From Paenibacillus sp. FSL W8-0186 (GTDB lineage Bacteria; Bacillota; Bacilli; Paenibacillales; Paenibacillaceae), in assembly GCF_037969765.1 (NCBI RefSeq), contig NZ_CP150207.1, positions 1,536,001 through 1,600,000 on the forward strand: a stretch of DNA of 64,000 nucleotides. Direction: 5' to 3'. Shown piece after piece: positions 45,669 to 53,679 of the stretch; position 1 is the stretch's first letter; every line of letters begins with the position of its first letter. The translations under genes and the position numbers were made by a program. The notes under the pieces are model-generated. The model worked only from the letters and a program-made list of their open reading frames with translations. It was not told the DNA's origin and made no database searches.

Positions 45669-46465
45669 AACAATTTCTAACGCCTCGGCGAACAACCTGG
45701 CTGCACCGTGCTAATCCTGCCGCCAAGCTGGGGATGATTGTGCTGCTGTTTCTATTGACCTTATTTACGCATAGCTTGGATTTTATTGCTTATCAGGCCA
45801 TAGCTGTCTTTCTCGTTCTATTTCTGATGAGCGGGCATCCTCCATGGAAAATCATGCTGCTGCTTCTCCCTCTGCTGTTTGTATTTGTATCCTCCTCCAT
45901 TACGATGATCCTCTTTGGCAAAGGGGATACGCTTTGGTGGAAATGGGGAATCATCCGCATATCAGAGGAAAGCTTCTATCGGGGAATTCATATCGGCTTC
46001 AAATCGGTTACTTTTGCCGCTGAGGGTTTGCTGTATGTACTAACGACCTCATCGGTCGCCTTGTTCTATGCCCTGATGCAGAAAGTTAAGCTTGCACCGA
46101 AATACGCCTATAGCTTCATGGCCTCGGTCCGGCTGCTGCCGATGGTATGGGAGGAGTTCCTGATCCGGCGCAGCGCTCTGCAGATTCGCGGGGTACGGCA
46201 TAGCCGCGGCATCCGCGGCTGGATCGAGCAAGCCAAGCTGTATGCTGTGCCGCTGTTATCGCAAAGCATTCGCCGGGCTCACCGCGTAGCGGTAGCTATG
46301 GAATCCAAGTCGTTCCACAATAGCCGGCGCAGAACCTATTATTATACCTCTGAATTTACGTTATACGATCTGGGGCTGCTGCTTTTGCTGGCCTCTGCAT
46401 TCGCAGTGGCTTACAGTCTGGCGAATATATATCCTTTGTTTGGAATTTTGGATGTACGATACTGA
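45665..46465 (+). CDS. ykoC: ECF transporter transmembrane component YkoC
   Basis: This T-component of 266 residues couples the ATPases to the S-component. After an N-terminal basic stretch with HRANPAAKLGMIVLLF come several helices, and the coupling-helix motifs of the CbiQ family appear near the C-terminus (RRSALQIRGV and RRAHRVAVAMESKSF). The ATG overlaps the ykoD stop (ATGA) with GAAGAGGGG just upstream. A strong convergent terminator closes the operon. Confidence 0.9.
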   Translation: MKQFLTPRRTTWLHRANPAAKLGMIVLLFLLTLFTHSLDFIAYQAIAVFLVLFLMSGHPPWKIMLLLLPLLFVFVSSSITMILFGKGDTLWWKWGIIRISEESFYRGIHIGFKSVTFAAEGLLYVLTTSSVALFYALMQKVKLAPKYAYSFMASVRLLPMVWEEFLIRRSALQIRGVRHSRGIRGWIEQAKLYAVPLLSQSIRRAHRVAVAMESKSFHNSRRRTYYYTSEFTLYDLGLLLLLASAFAVAYSLANIYPLFGILDVRY

Positions 46466-46478
46466 ATAGCACGAACCA

Positions 46479-46516
46479 TAGAAGTCCAGATTCGCCTGTG
46501 CGAATTTGGACTTCTA
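46479..46516. terminator. Bidirectional terminator between ykoC and the YheC/D-like gene
   Basis: A 17-bp stem with one G-T pair (46479-46495 and 46500-46516) separates convergent genes. On the minus strand the loop CTGT is ACAG, and short A/T-rich flanks occur on both sides. Confidence 0.75.
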
Positions 46517-46525
46517 TTAGTTATG

Positions 46526-47617
46526 TCAGTCTTGAATTTTATCTCGGTCATATAAATATCTCGCGAAATCCATAGGCCGCTGATACGTATCTTTCCAAAT
46601 GCCTGTCAATCCGGCCTTTCTGAAACCGTAACGCTGATCTCTGCCATTGCATTCGATGAAATAGAGCTGCCCATTCTCAGTCAAGCCAATGTCGATCCCG
46701 AGGTCTGCGAGCAGAGGGAGGCGTGAGGATAAATGCTTCGCAATAGAGAGCGAAACATATTCTACATGGCAAAGGATATCGGGTACCGTTTTTGGCGGAA
46801 GACATTGCGCCAGCACTTCTATGGGATATGGCTGTCCCCCTTTGCCAAGGTTAGAGAGGAAGCTGTTCTTGGGAGCGATCTTGACGAACATCCCAGTGAT
46901 GCCCCATGTGCCGAAAGCGCCCCGCTGAACGGTAACGCGCAGATCCAGCGGCCTGGCATCGTATTCAGCAAGCGGAATGCGCTGCTGTATGAGATAGGGG
47001 GTTTGGACGAACCTGCGATGAAGCCATGCCGGAACGTTCTCTTTGGCGATTCTGTCCGTAATCCACCCTCTTTTTGTTCTGCCGGGGTACATTAATTTCC
47101 AGGCCGCATCGTCCCGCTGGATTCTCATAATTCCGTAGCCAACCGATCCTCGTACAGGCTTCAGCACAAGATCGTCGTATTCCGACATCATTCTTCGCAG
47201 AGAAGCGGGAGAAGCTTCCACAGTTTCCGGAAGATATTCTGATAGACGAGGGTCCTCCTGCAAGATACGGTGGATGACGTTTTTTCCATAACGGTTGTTT
47301 ACGTTAAAGATGCAAACCCCTTGTGATATAAGGGAGTTGATTTTACGGTGCGAGCCTGCGTCCTTGTAGAGAGCACGGTTATGAATGACCCTCGGCGTAG
47401 GGATCGTCTTTTTGACATAATCGTAGCCATCCTGTACGTACGCAACACATCTGTTTGATCCGGTATCGATATCCCCTAATCTCAGAAAGCAAGGAATGAA
47501 TCCGTTCGCCCGCGCCGCCTCTTCATAATTAGCTATTGATTCCTGGCCGGTTTTACGCTGGGGAATTCCCCGGTACATGCTGGAATTTAGCAGAATACCG
47601 ACACGGTCTTGCCCCAT
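46526..47617 (-). CDS. YheC/YheD-family ATP-grasp, spore coat-associated
   Basis: This 363-residue protein has an N-terminal region (VGILLNSSMYRGIPQRKTGQE) and an ATP-grasp core with DDLVLKPVRGSVGYGIMRIQ, LIQQRIPLAEYDARPLDLRV and LGIDIGLTENGQLYFIECNGRDQ near the C-terminus. This is the YheC/YheD pattern, known from endospore coats. ATP-grasp enzymes join a carboxylate to an amine or thiol; the substrate is unknown. AAGGAGGAAAA precedes the ATG, and a sigma-K-like promoter lies 36 bp upstream. It is divergent from a CotSA-like glycosyltransferase gene and marks the left edge of the spore-surface cluster. Confidence 0.88.
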   Translation of the reverse strand: MGQDRVGILLNSSMYRGIPQRKTGQESIANYEEAARANGFIPCFLRLGDIDTGSNRCVAYVQDGYDYVKKTIPTPRVIHNRALYKDAGSHRKINSLISQGVCIFNVNNRYGKNVIHRILQEDPRLSEYLPETVEASPASLRRMMSEYDDLVLKPVRGSVGYGIMRIQRDDAAWKLMYPGRTKRGWITDRIAKENVPAWLHRRFVQTPYLIQQRIPLAEYDARPLDLRVTVQRGAFGTWGITGMFVKIAPKNSFLSNLGKGGQPYPIEVLAQCLPPKTVPDILCHVEYVSLSIAKHLSSRLPLLADLGIDIGLTENGQLYFIECNGRDQRYGFRKAGLTGIWKDTYQRPMDFARYLYDRDKIQD

Positions 47618-47652
47618 GGATTTTCCTCCTTTTTGTTTATGTCTCTTACGAA

Positions 47653-47681
47653 TAATTTATGTGTAATGTCCTAAAAAGCGT
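47653..47681 (-). promoter_or_regulatory. Sigma-K-like promoter of the YheC/D-like gene
   Basis: On the minus strand AC (47680-47681) and CATAAATTA (47653-47661) are 18 bp apart. The second element fits the sigma-K -10 consensus CATANNNTA fully. It ends 36 bp before the start codon. Late mother-cell expression would suit a coat-associated protein. Confidence 0.5.
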
Positions 47682-47753
47682 GGACGACTGTGCTGTAGCA
47701 ACAGCCTGTTTTAGGGCGAAGGACATCCTGCAGGATGCTTTCTGGGGTTATTA

Positions 47754-47781
47754 ACCTTACCGGGGGAATATGCATATTTTG
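47754..47781 (+). promoter_or_regulatory. Sigma-K-like promoter of the CotSA-like gene
   Basis: AC (47754-47755) and CATATTTTG (47773-47781) are 17 bp apart. The -10 element differs from CATANNNTA only at the last base. It lies about 40 bp before the GT4 start codon, divergent from a similar element for the YheC/D-like gene. Confidence 0.42.
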
Positions 47782-47819
47782 GAATGTGAGTGTAATTTTG
47801 CGGGGAGGAAGCGGATCGA

Positions 47820-48977
47820 ATGAGCAGAGTAAAAGTAGCCGTCATTACGCCAGGAACCTTTATGATTCCATCAGGACATAGCAGCTCCGTCGAACGGGTA
47901 ATCGAGAAGGTGGCTTCATTGGCTGCAAGCGAACTGGATATTCGAATATTCGGCTTATCGGACGGCCAGGTCCAGAGCCCGGGGAGCCCGGCAGCTATCC
48001 CTTGCTTTCGCATGCCTGGCGGCAGGCTATATTTAACTTCGCTGCTGCGCCATTTGAGAAAGTGGCATCCTGACCGAATCGATGTTCATAATCGTCCATT
48101 GCTTGCTTACCAATTGAAGAGCAGGCTGCCTATGGCCAAGGTATTCCTGACCTTTCATTCAACGACTTTTTTTTCTGCCTCCTATCAGTCGGCTGCAGGG
48201 ATGCGCTGTTTATTGGATAAGGTGGATCGAATCATCGTGAACAGCGAATTTTTGCACAAGGAGCTTCGGCGGCGTTTTCCATCGCTCCAGACGCCGGTTT
48301 CCGTTAATCCACTGGGGGTAAGTCTCGAAGATTTCACGCCACGGTGGACTTCGCCCGGTGAATACTTAAGACAGGCCAGGCTTGCGGATTTGGGGTGGAG
48401 GCAACGTAAAATTATTCTGTTCATCGGCCGCTTGCTGCCTTCCAAGGGAGTTCATCATTTGCTCAAGGCTCTGCCTGCAGTCTTACAGCAAGAGAAGGAT
48501 GCGATGCTCGTTATTGTAGGCGGCGCATATTATGGGATCAACCGGGAGAGTCAGTATGTCAGGCGCTTGAAAAGAATGGCGGAGTCGCTTGGGGATAGAG
48601 TGGCGTTTCTCCCGTATGCACCTTATCCAAGCGTTGCCGATTGGTATAACTTGGCCGATCTTGTCGTCGTCCCGTCCGGGGAAGAAGAGGCCTTTGGTTT
48701 GGTCAATGTTGAGGCGATGGCTTCGGCGGTTCCCATCGTGGCCAGCCGGGCTGGAGGCATCCCCGAAGTCGTCATTGACGGAGAATCGGGAATGCTCCTT
48801 CCGCCGGCTTCTATGCCCAAGGATCTGGCGAAGGGCATTGTTGCTTTGCTTGGCAGCGAAGAGATGCGCAAGAAGATGGGGCGGGCAGGCCGGGAGCTGG
48901 CGCGCCGCAGGTTTCGCTGGCAGCATACTTCGGCCCGTTGGGTCCGCTTGATGCAAGGCCAGGAAGCAAACAGGTAG
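47820..48977 (+). CDS. GT4 glycosyltransferase, CotSA-like
   Basis: This 385-residue GT-B fold glycosyltransferase contains TFHSTTFFSAS in the acceptor half, FIGRLLPSKGVHHLLKAL at the start of the donor half, and the E-x7-E motif with EEEAFGLVNVEAMASAVPIVASRAGGIPEV. It resembles CotSA and related spore-coat glycosyltransferases. GGGGAGGAAG lies about 6 nt before the ATG. It forms its own unit with a terminator 10 bp after the stop. It probably adds a sugar to coat protein or glycan in the mother cell. Confidence 0.87.
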   Translation: MSRVKVAVITPGTFMIPSGHSSSVERVIEKVASLAASELDIRIFGLSDGQVQSPGSPAAIPCFRMPGGRLYLTSLLRHLRKWHPDRIDVHNRPLLAYQLKSRLPMAKVFLTFHSTTFFSASYQSAAGMRCLLDKVDRIIVNSEFLHKELRRRFPSLQTPVSVNPLGVSLEDFTPRWTSPGEYLRQARLADLGWRQRKIILFIGRLLPSKGVHHLLKALPAVLQQEKDAMLVIVGGAYYGINRESQYVRRLKRMAESLGDRVAFLPYAPYPSVADWYNLADLVVVPSGEEEAFGLVNVEAMASAVPIVASRAGGIPEVVIDGESGMLLPPASMPKDLAKGIVALLGSEEMRKKMGRAGRELARRRFRWQHTSARWVRLMQGQEANR

Positions 48978-48986
48978 CAGGCCAAA

Positions 48987-49046
48987 CAAAAGACTATTCT
49001 CGGATTCGCGGAACGATCCGCCCGAGTATAGTCTTTTGTCTTTTTT
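48987..49046 (+). terminator. Intrinsic terminator after the CotSA-like gene
   Basis: A 17-bp stem with one mismatch (48987-49003 and 49022-49038, core CAAAAGACTAT) with an inner hairpin is followed by TCTTTTTT. It separates the CotSA-like gene from the next operon. Confidence 0.88.
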
Positions 49047-49172
49047 CGGCCGGAAAAGGACTGTACGTTTGCCGTTGCAACGCCCCCCTGCAAACATACA
49101 CTGTAAAAGGTAGTACAAAAAGCCCTATTCGTTCTCCATTGCAGAAGCAGCTGGGACAGGGAGGTGAATAAC

Positions 49173-49988
49173 ATGCTTAGGAAACGCAAGCTGGCACGCC
49201 GCTCTGCGCGGCAGATCCCATACTACAAACGGCCCAATTGGCGCGTGACAAATCATCCAAACCCAGCAGTGTCTATCATTGTTCCAGCGATGAACGAGAG
49301 AAATACAATAAAGGGCGTTCTCTATGAAGCTCACAGGGTTCATCCTCGCAGTGAAGTCATCGTCGTAGCTAACGGATCGACGGATGGAACAGAATCCTTG
49401 GCCAGGAGATGCGGCGCCCGCGTCATCGCGGTTGCGGAGCCGCTCGGACATGACGTTGGACGCCGTGTCGGCGCAGAGGCTGCAAGAGGACAAATATTGT
49501 TATTTATTGATGCCGATATGGTTATTCCCGCTAGGGAGCTTCGCCCCTTCGTCAAGGCGATACACGGGGGAGTGGACGTGGCTTTGAACGATTACTCGGG
49601 GCCCATGGCAGGGCGGGAAGTTCATCCCGTCGTGTTGGCTAAATTTTCGCTGAATGCCATGTTGGGCCGATCCGATTTGAAAGGAGCTTCCCTGACGGCG
49701 GTTCCTCATGCCATAAGCCGCAAGGCGATCGAATCCATAGGATATAGCGCGCTGGAGGTGCCGCCGCTGGCCCTGGCCATTGCGGTGCTTCGAGGATGCA
49801 AAGTAAAAGCCGTGCATGCCATTCAAGTCGGCAGAATAAATCCGATTAAATACAAAAACAGGAGAGCTGATCCGCTAACCAGCCTGATCGCTAGAGATCA
49901 TTTGGAAGCTGTGCATCGACTCATTCTAGAACAAGGCCCGCGTGGGGGATATGGGGATCTCGGGCGCAGGCGAGACAAGGTGAGGTGA
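49173..49988 (+). CDS. GT2-type glycosyltransferase, paralogue A1
   Basis: This 271-residue GT-A enzyme begins with a basic tail (MLRKRKLARRSARQIPYYKR) and continues SIIVPAMNERNTIKGVL, with the acidic NGSTDG and the metal-binding FIDADMVI. Later motifs LGRSDLKGASLTAVPHAISRKA and VPPLALAIAVLRG are shared with the next gene, so the two are tandem paralogues. GGGAGGTGA lies upstream of the ATG. It is first in the operon 49173-56479. A sigma-E-like -10 (CATACACT, 49095-49102) lies in the leader region. Donor and acceptor are unknown. Confidence 0.87.
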   Translation: MLRKRKLARRSARQIPYYKRPNWRVTNHPNPAVSIIVPAMNERNTIKGVLYEAHRVHPRSEVIVVANGSTDGTESLARRCGARVIAVAEPLGHDVGRRVGAEAARGQILLFIDADMVIPARELRPFVKAIHGGVDVALNDYSGPMAGREVHPVVLAKFSLNAMLGRSDLKGASLTAVPHAISRKAIESIGYSALEVPPLALAIAVLRGCKVKAVHAIQVGRINPIKYKNRRADPLTSLIARDHLEAVHRLILEQGPRGGYGDLGRRRDKVR

Positions 49989-49993
49989 GAAGC

Positions 49994-51097
49994 ATGCCAA
50001 GAAGAAAATACGAGATGTTGATTAGCAGACGGCGCTCTGCTGATCAATTTCAAGTCCGAAGACGCCCCAGCCATCAGCAGCGGAATAGAACTTCAAAACC
50101 GCAAATGAAATCCAGAATGAGATGGGAAGAGCTTGAGGAGAAGGCCTATCGTGCCGGTAATGCCGCGGCTGTGTCGCAGACGGAAAACCCGCATTCGTAT
50201 GAGCATATGCAGACTTCCTATAAGGAATGGTATGGGGAAAAATTCAATGAAACACTGCCTTGGCGCAGCGTGCTGGCCATTTCGAATGCATACCGCCGCG
50301 GGTACAACAAGTTCGCAAAGCAGACGGTACAGGGAATTCCGTTGCCGCTGTATGGTAAGGCGTCAGCGGTTGTTTCTGCCTGCAATGAGGGGAGCACGAT
50401 CGCAGCCGTTATAGCTGAATTGCTTCGGCTGCCCATTCAGGAAATTATCGTCGTACTGAACGGGTGCAAGGACGGCAGCTTCCGTTCAATCGAAAGCAAT
50501 GAGCGAGTAACGGTAGTAAGCTACCCCGAGAGGCTGGGGCATGACGTGGCTCGCGCTATCGGAGCCTCACTTGCTAGCGGCGATACCGTGTTGTTCGCGG
50601 ACGGCGACATTGTCCTTGCTGCTGAGGACTTGGCTCCATTTCTAGTGGAAGTCGAAAATGGGATTGATGTGGTTCTGAATGACATTTCCCCCTACCTGCC
50701 GCCATTCTCCAAACAGGATGCTGTGACCCACAGCAAGATGTTTCTTAATTATATGCTGGGGCGCCCCGATTTGAAGGCAAATTCCTTGACGGCTGTTCCC
50801 CATGCTTTGTCCCGACGTGCCCTGGCTTCCCTTGGAGCCACAGCGCTAATCGTGCCGCCGAAGGCGCTGGCGCTGGCGATCGCGCAGGGATTGAAGATCC
50901 GGGCTCCACGCCCGGTGGATGTGGTGAGGAACAACCGGCTGCGCAGCGGCAATGTCGGGGACGGAAATGAAGTATCCCGGCTGATCCTTGGCGATCATAT
51001 TGAAGCGTTTGAAGCGGTAATGCGCCTGCAGGGGCGCAGACTGAATATGACAAGGCTGCCGCGGAGCGAGCTGGCTAGAAAGAGGAATGGCAGATGA
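49994..51097 (+). CDS. GT2-type glycosyltransferase, paralogue A2, with N-terminal extension
   Basis: This 367-residue protein has a ~110-residue N-terminal extension rich in Arg (MPRRKYEMLISRRRSADQF) that includes two weak AYRxG-type motifs (AYRAGNAAA and AYRRGYNKF). A GT-A domain follows with VVSACNEGSTIAAVI, NGCKDGS and metal site FADGDIVL. GRPDLKANSLTAVPHALSRRA and VPPKALALAIAQG match the preceding gene. GAGGTGAG precedes the ATG at 49994; the gene begins 5 bp after the previous stop and overlaps the next by 4 bp. Confidence 0.86.
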   Translation: MPRRKYEMLISRRRSADQFQVRRRPSHQQRNRTSKPQMKSRMRWEELEEKAYRAGNAAAVSQTENPHSYEHMQTSYKEWYGEKFNETLPWRSVLAISNAYRRGYNKFAKQTVQGIPLPLYGKASAVVSACNEGSTIAAVIAELLRLPIQEIIVVLNGCKDGSFRSIESNERVTVVSYPERLGHDVARAIGASLASGDTVLFADGDIVLAAEDLAPFLVEVENGIDVVLNDISPYLPPFSKQDAVTHSKMFLNYMLGRPDLKANSLTAVPHALSRRALASLGATALIVPPKALALAIAQGLKIRAPRPVDVVRNNRLRSGNVGDGNEVSRLILGDHIEAFEAVMRLQGRRLNMTRLPRSELARKRNGR

Positions 51098-51840
51098 GCG
51101 AGACAAAGCTGACCAGCATCATTATCCCGACTCACAACGGATTGTCATTGCTAGTCTCCTGCATCGAATCGATCCGCCGGCATACCGAAGTTCCGTATGA
51201 AATTATCGTCGTCGACAACGGATCTACGGATGGGACGCAGGAATATTGCATTCAAGAAGGTCTTACATTTATAGCGCTGCCTACAAACGAAGGATTTCCG
51301 GCAGCATGCAATAGAGGGCTTGCCATTGCTTCCGGCGACCAACTGCTGCTTCTGAATAACGATGTCAACGTAACACCGCAATGGCTGTCCAACATGCTTC
51401 TTGCGCTTTACAGTGCGGAAGACGTAGGAATTGTGGGGCCGGTTACGAACTATGCGAGCGGACGCCAGCAAGTGGATGTTGTATGGGAGACACAGGAAGA
51501 GTTCATGCAAATTGCATGCAGGCATAACCGCTCAAATCCGGCCAAGTGGCTCGAAGCCCAGCGTATTGTCGGCCTGTGCTTCTTATTCAAACGAAAATTG
51601 TGGGAAATCGTCGGACAGTTCGACGAGCGATTCTCGCCAGGGCATTACGAGGATGATGATTACTGCTACCGTGCCCGTCAGCATGGCTTTCGGCTGATTA
51701 TTAGCGGGGATACACTCGTATATCATGCAGGAAGCGCCAGCTTTGCGTCAGCAAATCCAGGCGGCTGGAACGATTTGATCGAGAGCAACCGCCAGAAATT
51801 TATCGATAAATGGGGGATCGACCCATGGATATATCTTTGA
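51094..51840 (+). CDS. GT2 glycosyltransferase, paralogue B1
   Basis: This 248-residue GT-A enzyme starts TSIIIPTHNGLSLLVSCIESI, with VVDNGSTDGTQEY, the nucleotide/metal site LLNNDVNV and the acceptor motif GHYEDDDYCYRAR. It lacks any tail or membrane helix. It is closely related to the N-terminal part of the GT2 gene at 53676, including GPVTNYASGRQQVD against GPVTNYIGGEQQID. Its ATG overlaps the previous stop. Such enzymes elongate rhamnan-like or other surface glycans; the sugar is unknown. Confidence 0.88.
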   Translation: MSETKLTSIIIPTHNGLSLLVSCIESIRRHTEVPYEIIVVDNGSTDGTQEYCIQEGLTFIALPTNEGFPAACNRGLAIASGDQLLLLNNDVNVTPQWLSNMLLALYSAEDVGIVGPVTNYASGRQQVDVVWETQEEFMQIACRHNRSNPAKWLEAQRIVGLCFLFKRKLWEIVGQFDERFSPGHYEDDDYCYRARQHGFRLIISGDTLVYHAGSASFASANPGGWNDLIESNRQKFIDKWGIDPWIYL

Positions 51841-51867
51841 CAAAAACGGCTTTGGGGAGGGAAGCAG

Positions 51868-52599
51868 ATGAAAGGCGTCATTTTGGCGGGTGGAACGGGA
51901 ACCCGCCTTCACCCGTTGACTCGAATCATAAATAAACATCTTCTTCCGGTCGGGAGCTATCCGATGATAAGCTATGGCATCGAACGGTTCCGGCAAGCAG
52001 GTATAAAGGATATTCTTCTTGTGATTGGCAAGCAATCTGCTGGACTATATACCAATTATTTGGGTAGCGGGGAGAGTCTGGGGGTAAACCTGACATATCG
52101 CATACAGGAAACCGCTGGCGGCATTGCCGAGGCTCTAAATTTGGCTCATAGCTTTATTGTGCCCGGAGAGAAGTTTGTTGTGCTCTTAGCGGATAATTTA
52201 TTTTTGGATGACTTGACGCCCTATATTCAGAGTTTTATGAAGCAAGGCCACGGAAGTGCGAGAGTGCTGCTTAAACCGGTTGATGATCCTAGAAGGTATG
52301 GGGTTCCGGTGTTTGACCAGTCACGTCCCGAATTGATCTCCTATATTGAAGAGAAGCCGGCAAAACCGAAATCCAACTATTCCGTGACGGGAATCTACAT
52401 GTATGATGATGTGGTCTTTGATCGAATTCATGCGATCAGCCGTTCTGCCCGGGGCGAGCTGGAAATTACCGATGTGAACAATTTATACGCTAGAGATGGG
52501 AAGCTGGAATACGATATTCTCCAATTATGGTGGGGAGATGCAGGAACATTCGAATCATTGCTGGAGGCTGGGGTGCGAATGAGGGGGGTGCTTCCTTAA
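51868..52599 (+). CDS. Sugar-nucleotide nucleotidyltransferase (RmlA/SpsI-like)
   Basis: This 243-residue enzyme should join a sugar-1-phosphate to a nucleoside triphosphate. Motifs: the nucleotide loop GVILAGGTGTRLHPLT, the lysine in NKHLLPVG, ETAGGIAEAL, LLADNLFLDD with the metal Asp, and SYIEEKPAKPKSNYSVTGIYMYD. It is short, like SpsI and RmlA without the C-terminal extension. It probably makes a dTDP- or UDP-sugar for the nearby transferases. GGGAGGGAAG precedes the ATG. Confidence 0.87.
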   Translation: MKGVILAGGTGTRLHPLTRIINKHLLPVGSYPMISYGIERFRQAGIKDILLVIGKQSAGLYTNYLGSGESLGVNLTYRIQETAGGIAEALNLAHSFIVPGEKFVVLLADNLFLDDLTPYIQSFMKQGHGSARVLLKPVDDPRRYGVPVFDQSRPELISYIEEKPAKPKSNYSVTGIYMYDDVVFDRIHAISRSARGELEITDVNNLYARDGKLEYDILQLWWGDAGTFESLLEAGVRMRGVLP

Positions 52600-52635
52600 A
52601 CAATCACCATAATGAGTGAGAGGAGGGAGCATAAA

Positions 52636-53679
52636 TTGGATAGAATGCACAGCAGACGGGCAAGGCGCCGAAGGCGTAATTGGAACAGGGCAAGACGCCG
52701 CACAAGGACGGGGAAGCGAGCGCCGTCACGGAACCGGTCGGGACTGGCAAATGGACGGCTTTCTGTGGAATCCTCTTTTGCGCCTTCGGCCGATCCTCTC
52801 GAAGAGGATATAGCTATACCAGGGAAGGCCGCAGGCTGTAACTATGACGAAGGTTACCGGCAAGGTTATTATGAGGGTGGTGAAGCCAAGGTAGAACGCC
52901 AGCTCCCTCCTTTCACCTTGCTGCCGGATCTTACTATAGACGACGTAATTGCCTTGGGGATTCAGCAAGTAACAGCGTCGCTCGTTCCAGTCATGTCCCC
53001 CACGGCAGTATGCGCGGCAGTCATTCGTGCTCTGGAACAGCGGCAGCCGTTATCAGTCATACGTCTCGGCGACGGGGAAGTCCTCACCTTGGCACATGAT
53101 ATGATCATTTCCGTGGAAGAGGCCAAGCTTTTGGGGCCATTCCTGCCCTACGCGGGAGTAACACTTCCTGATACGGCTGCCCGCCGGTCATTGGCGGAAT
53201 CCATCCGCCAAGCGAATATCGTTGGAATTCCCGTCTCTCGTCATCCTTCGTTCCAAGGGTTGTTATTTCCGGCCTTGAATCAGCACGGCATATCCCACCG
53301 TATGCTGAGAATGACTTTCTCTACGGTGAACTACGCCTTGCATGAACAAGGATTGCTATATCGAATGCTTTCCGGGCGGCAGCTGCTTCTTATCGGAAAT
53401 AAGGCGGCCGGATTAGCGGACGTGCTAGGCAGCCGCGGTTTGGAAGTTACCGGAATCATCACTCCGGTTAAGGGAGTGCATGACGTGCAGCGGATTATAG
53501 AACAAGCCGCTTCGATTGAATTTGATCTTGCCTTGGTAGCAGCCGGGGTAGCCGCTGTTATGATTTGCACAGCCATCGCTCAAGAATTAGGCAAGGTGTC
53601 ATTTGACATAGGGCATTTAGCAGATCTGCTGGTGAGCGGGGGGACCTTTTTGCTGCCGGGAGTGGAGGTGAATGGATGA
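52636..53679 (+). CDS. GT-D-fold glycosyltransferase with Arg-rich head and glycine tag
   Basis: This protein of about 347 residues has three parts. An N-terminal basic, probably disordered head (RRARRRRRNW, TRTGKRAPSRNR) comes first. Then a short tag YDEGYRQGYYEGG (about residues 70-82) recurs in four other proteins of the cluster. A GT-D domain (about 115-345), with VIRLGDGEVL and later GNKAAGLADVLG, completes it; GT-D is the fold formerly called DUF1792. TTG at 52636 is preferred because AGGAGGGAG is 6-9 nt upstream; the ATG at 52612 has no ribosome site. The start of the next gene overlaps its stop. Confidence 0.83.
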   Translation: MDRMHSRRARRRRRNWNRARRRTRTGKRAPSRNRSGLANGRLSVESSFAPSADPLEEDIAIPGKAAGCNYDEGYRQGYYEGGEAKVERQLPPFTLLPDLTIDDVIALGIQQVTASLVPVMSPTAVCAAVIRALEQRQPLSVIRLGDGEVLTLAHDMIISVEEAKLLGPFLPYAGVTLPDTAARRSLAESIRQANIVGIPVSRHPSFQGLLFPALNQHGISHRMLRMTFSTVNYALHEQGLLYRMLSGRQLLLIGNKAAGLADVLGSRGLEVTGIITPVKGVHDVQRIIEQAASIEFDLALVAAGVAAVMICTAIAQELGKVSFDIGHLADLLVSGGTFLLPGVEVNG

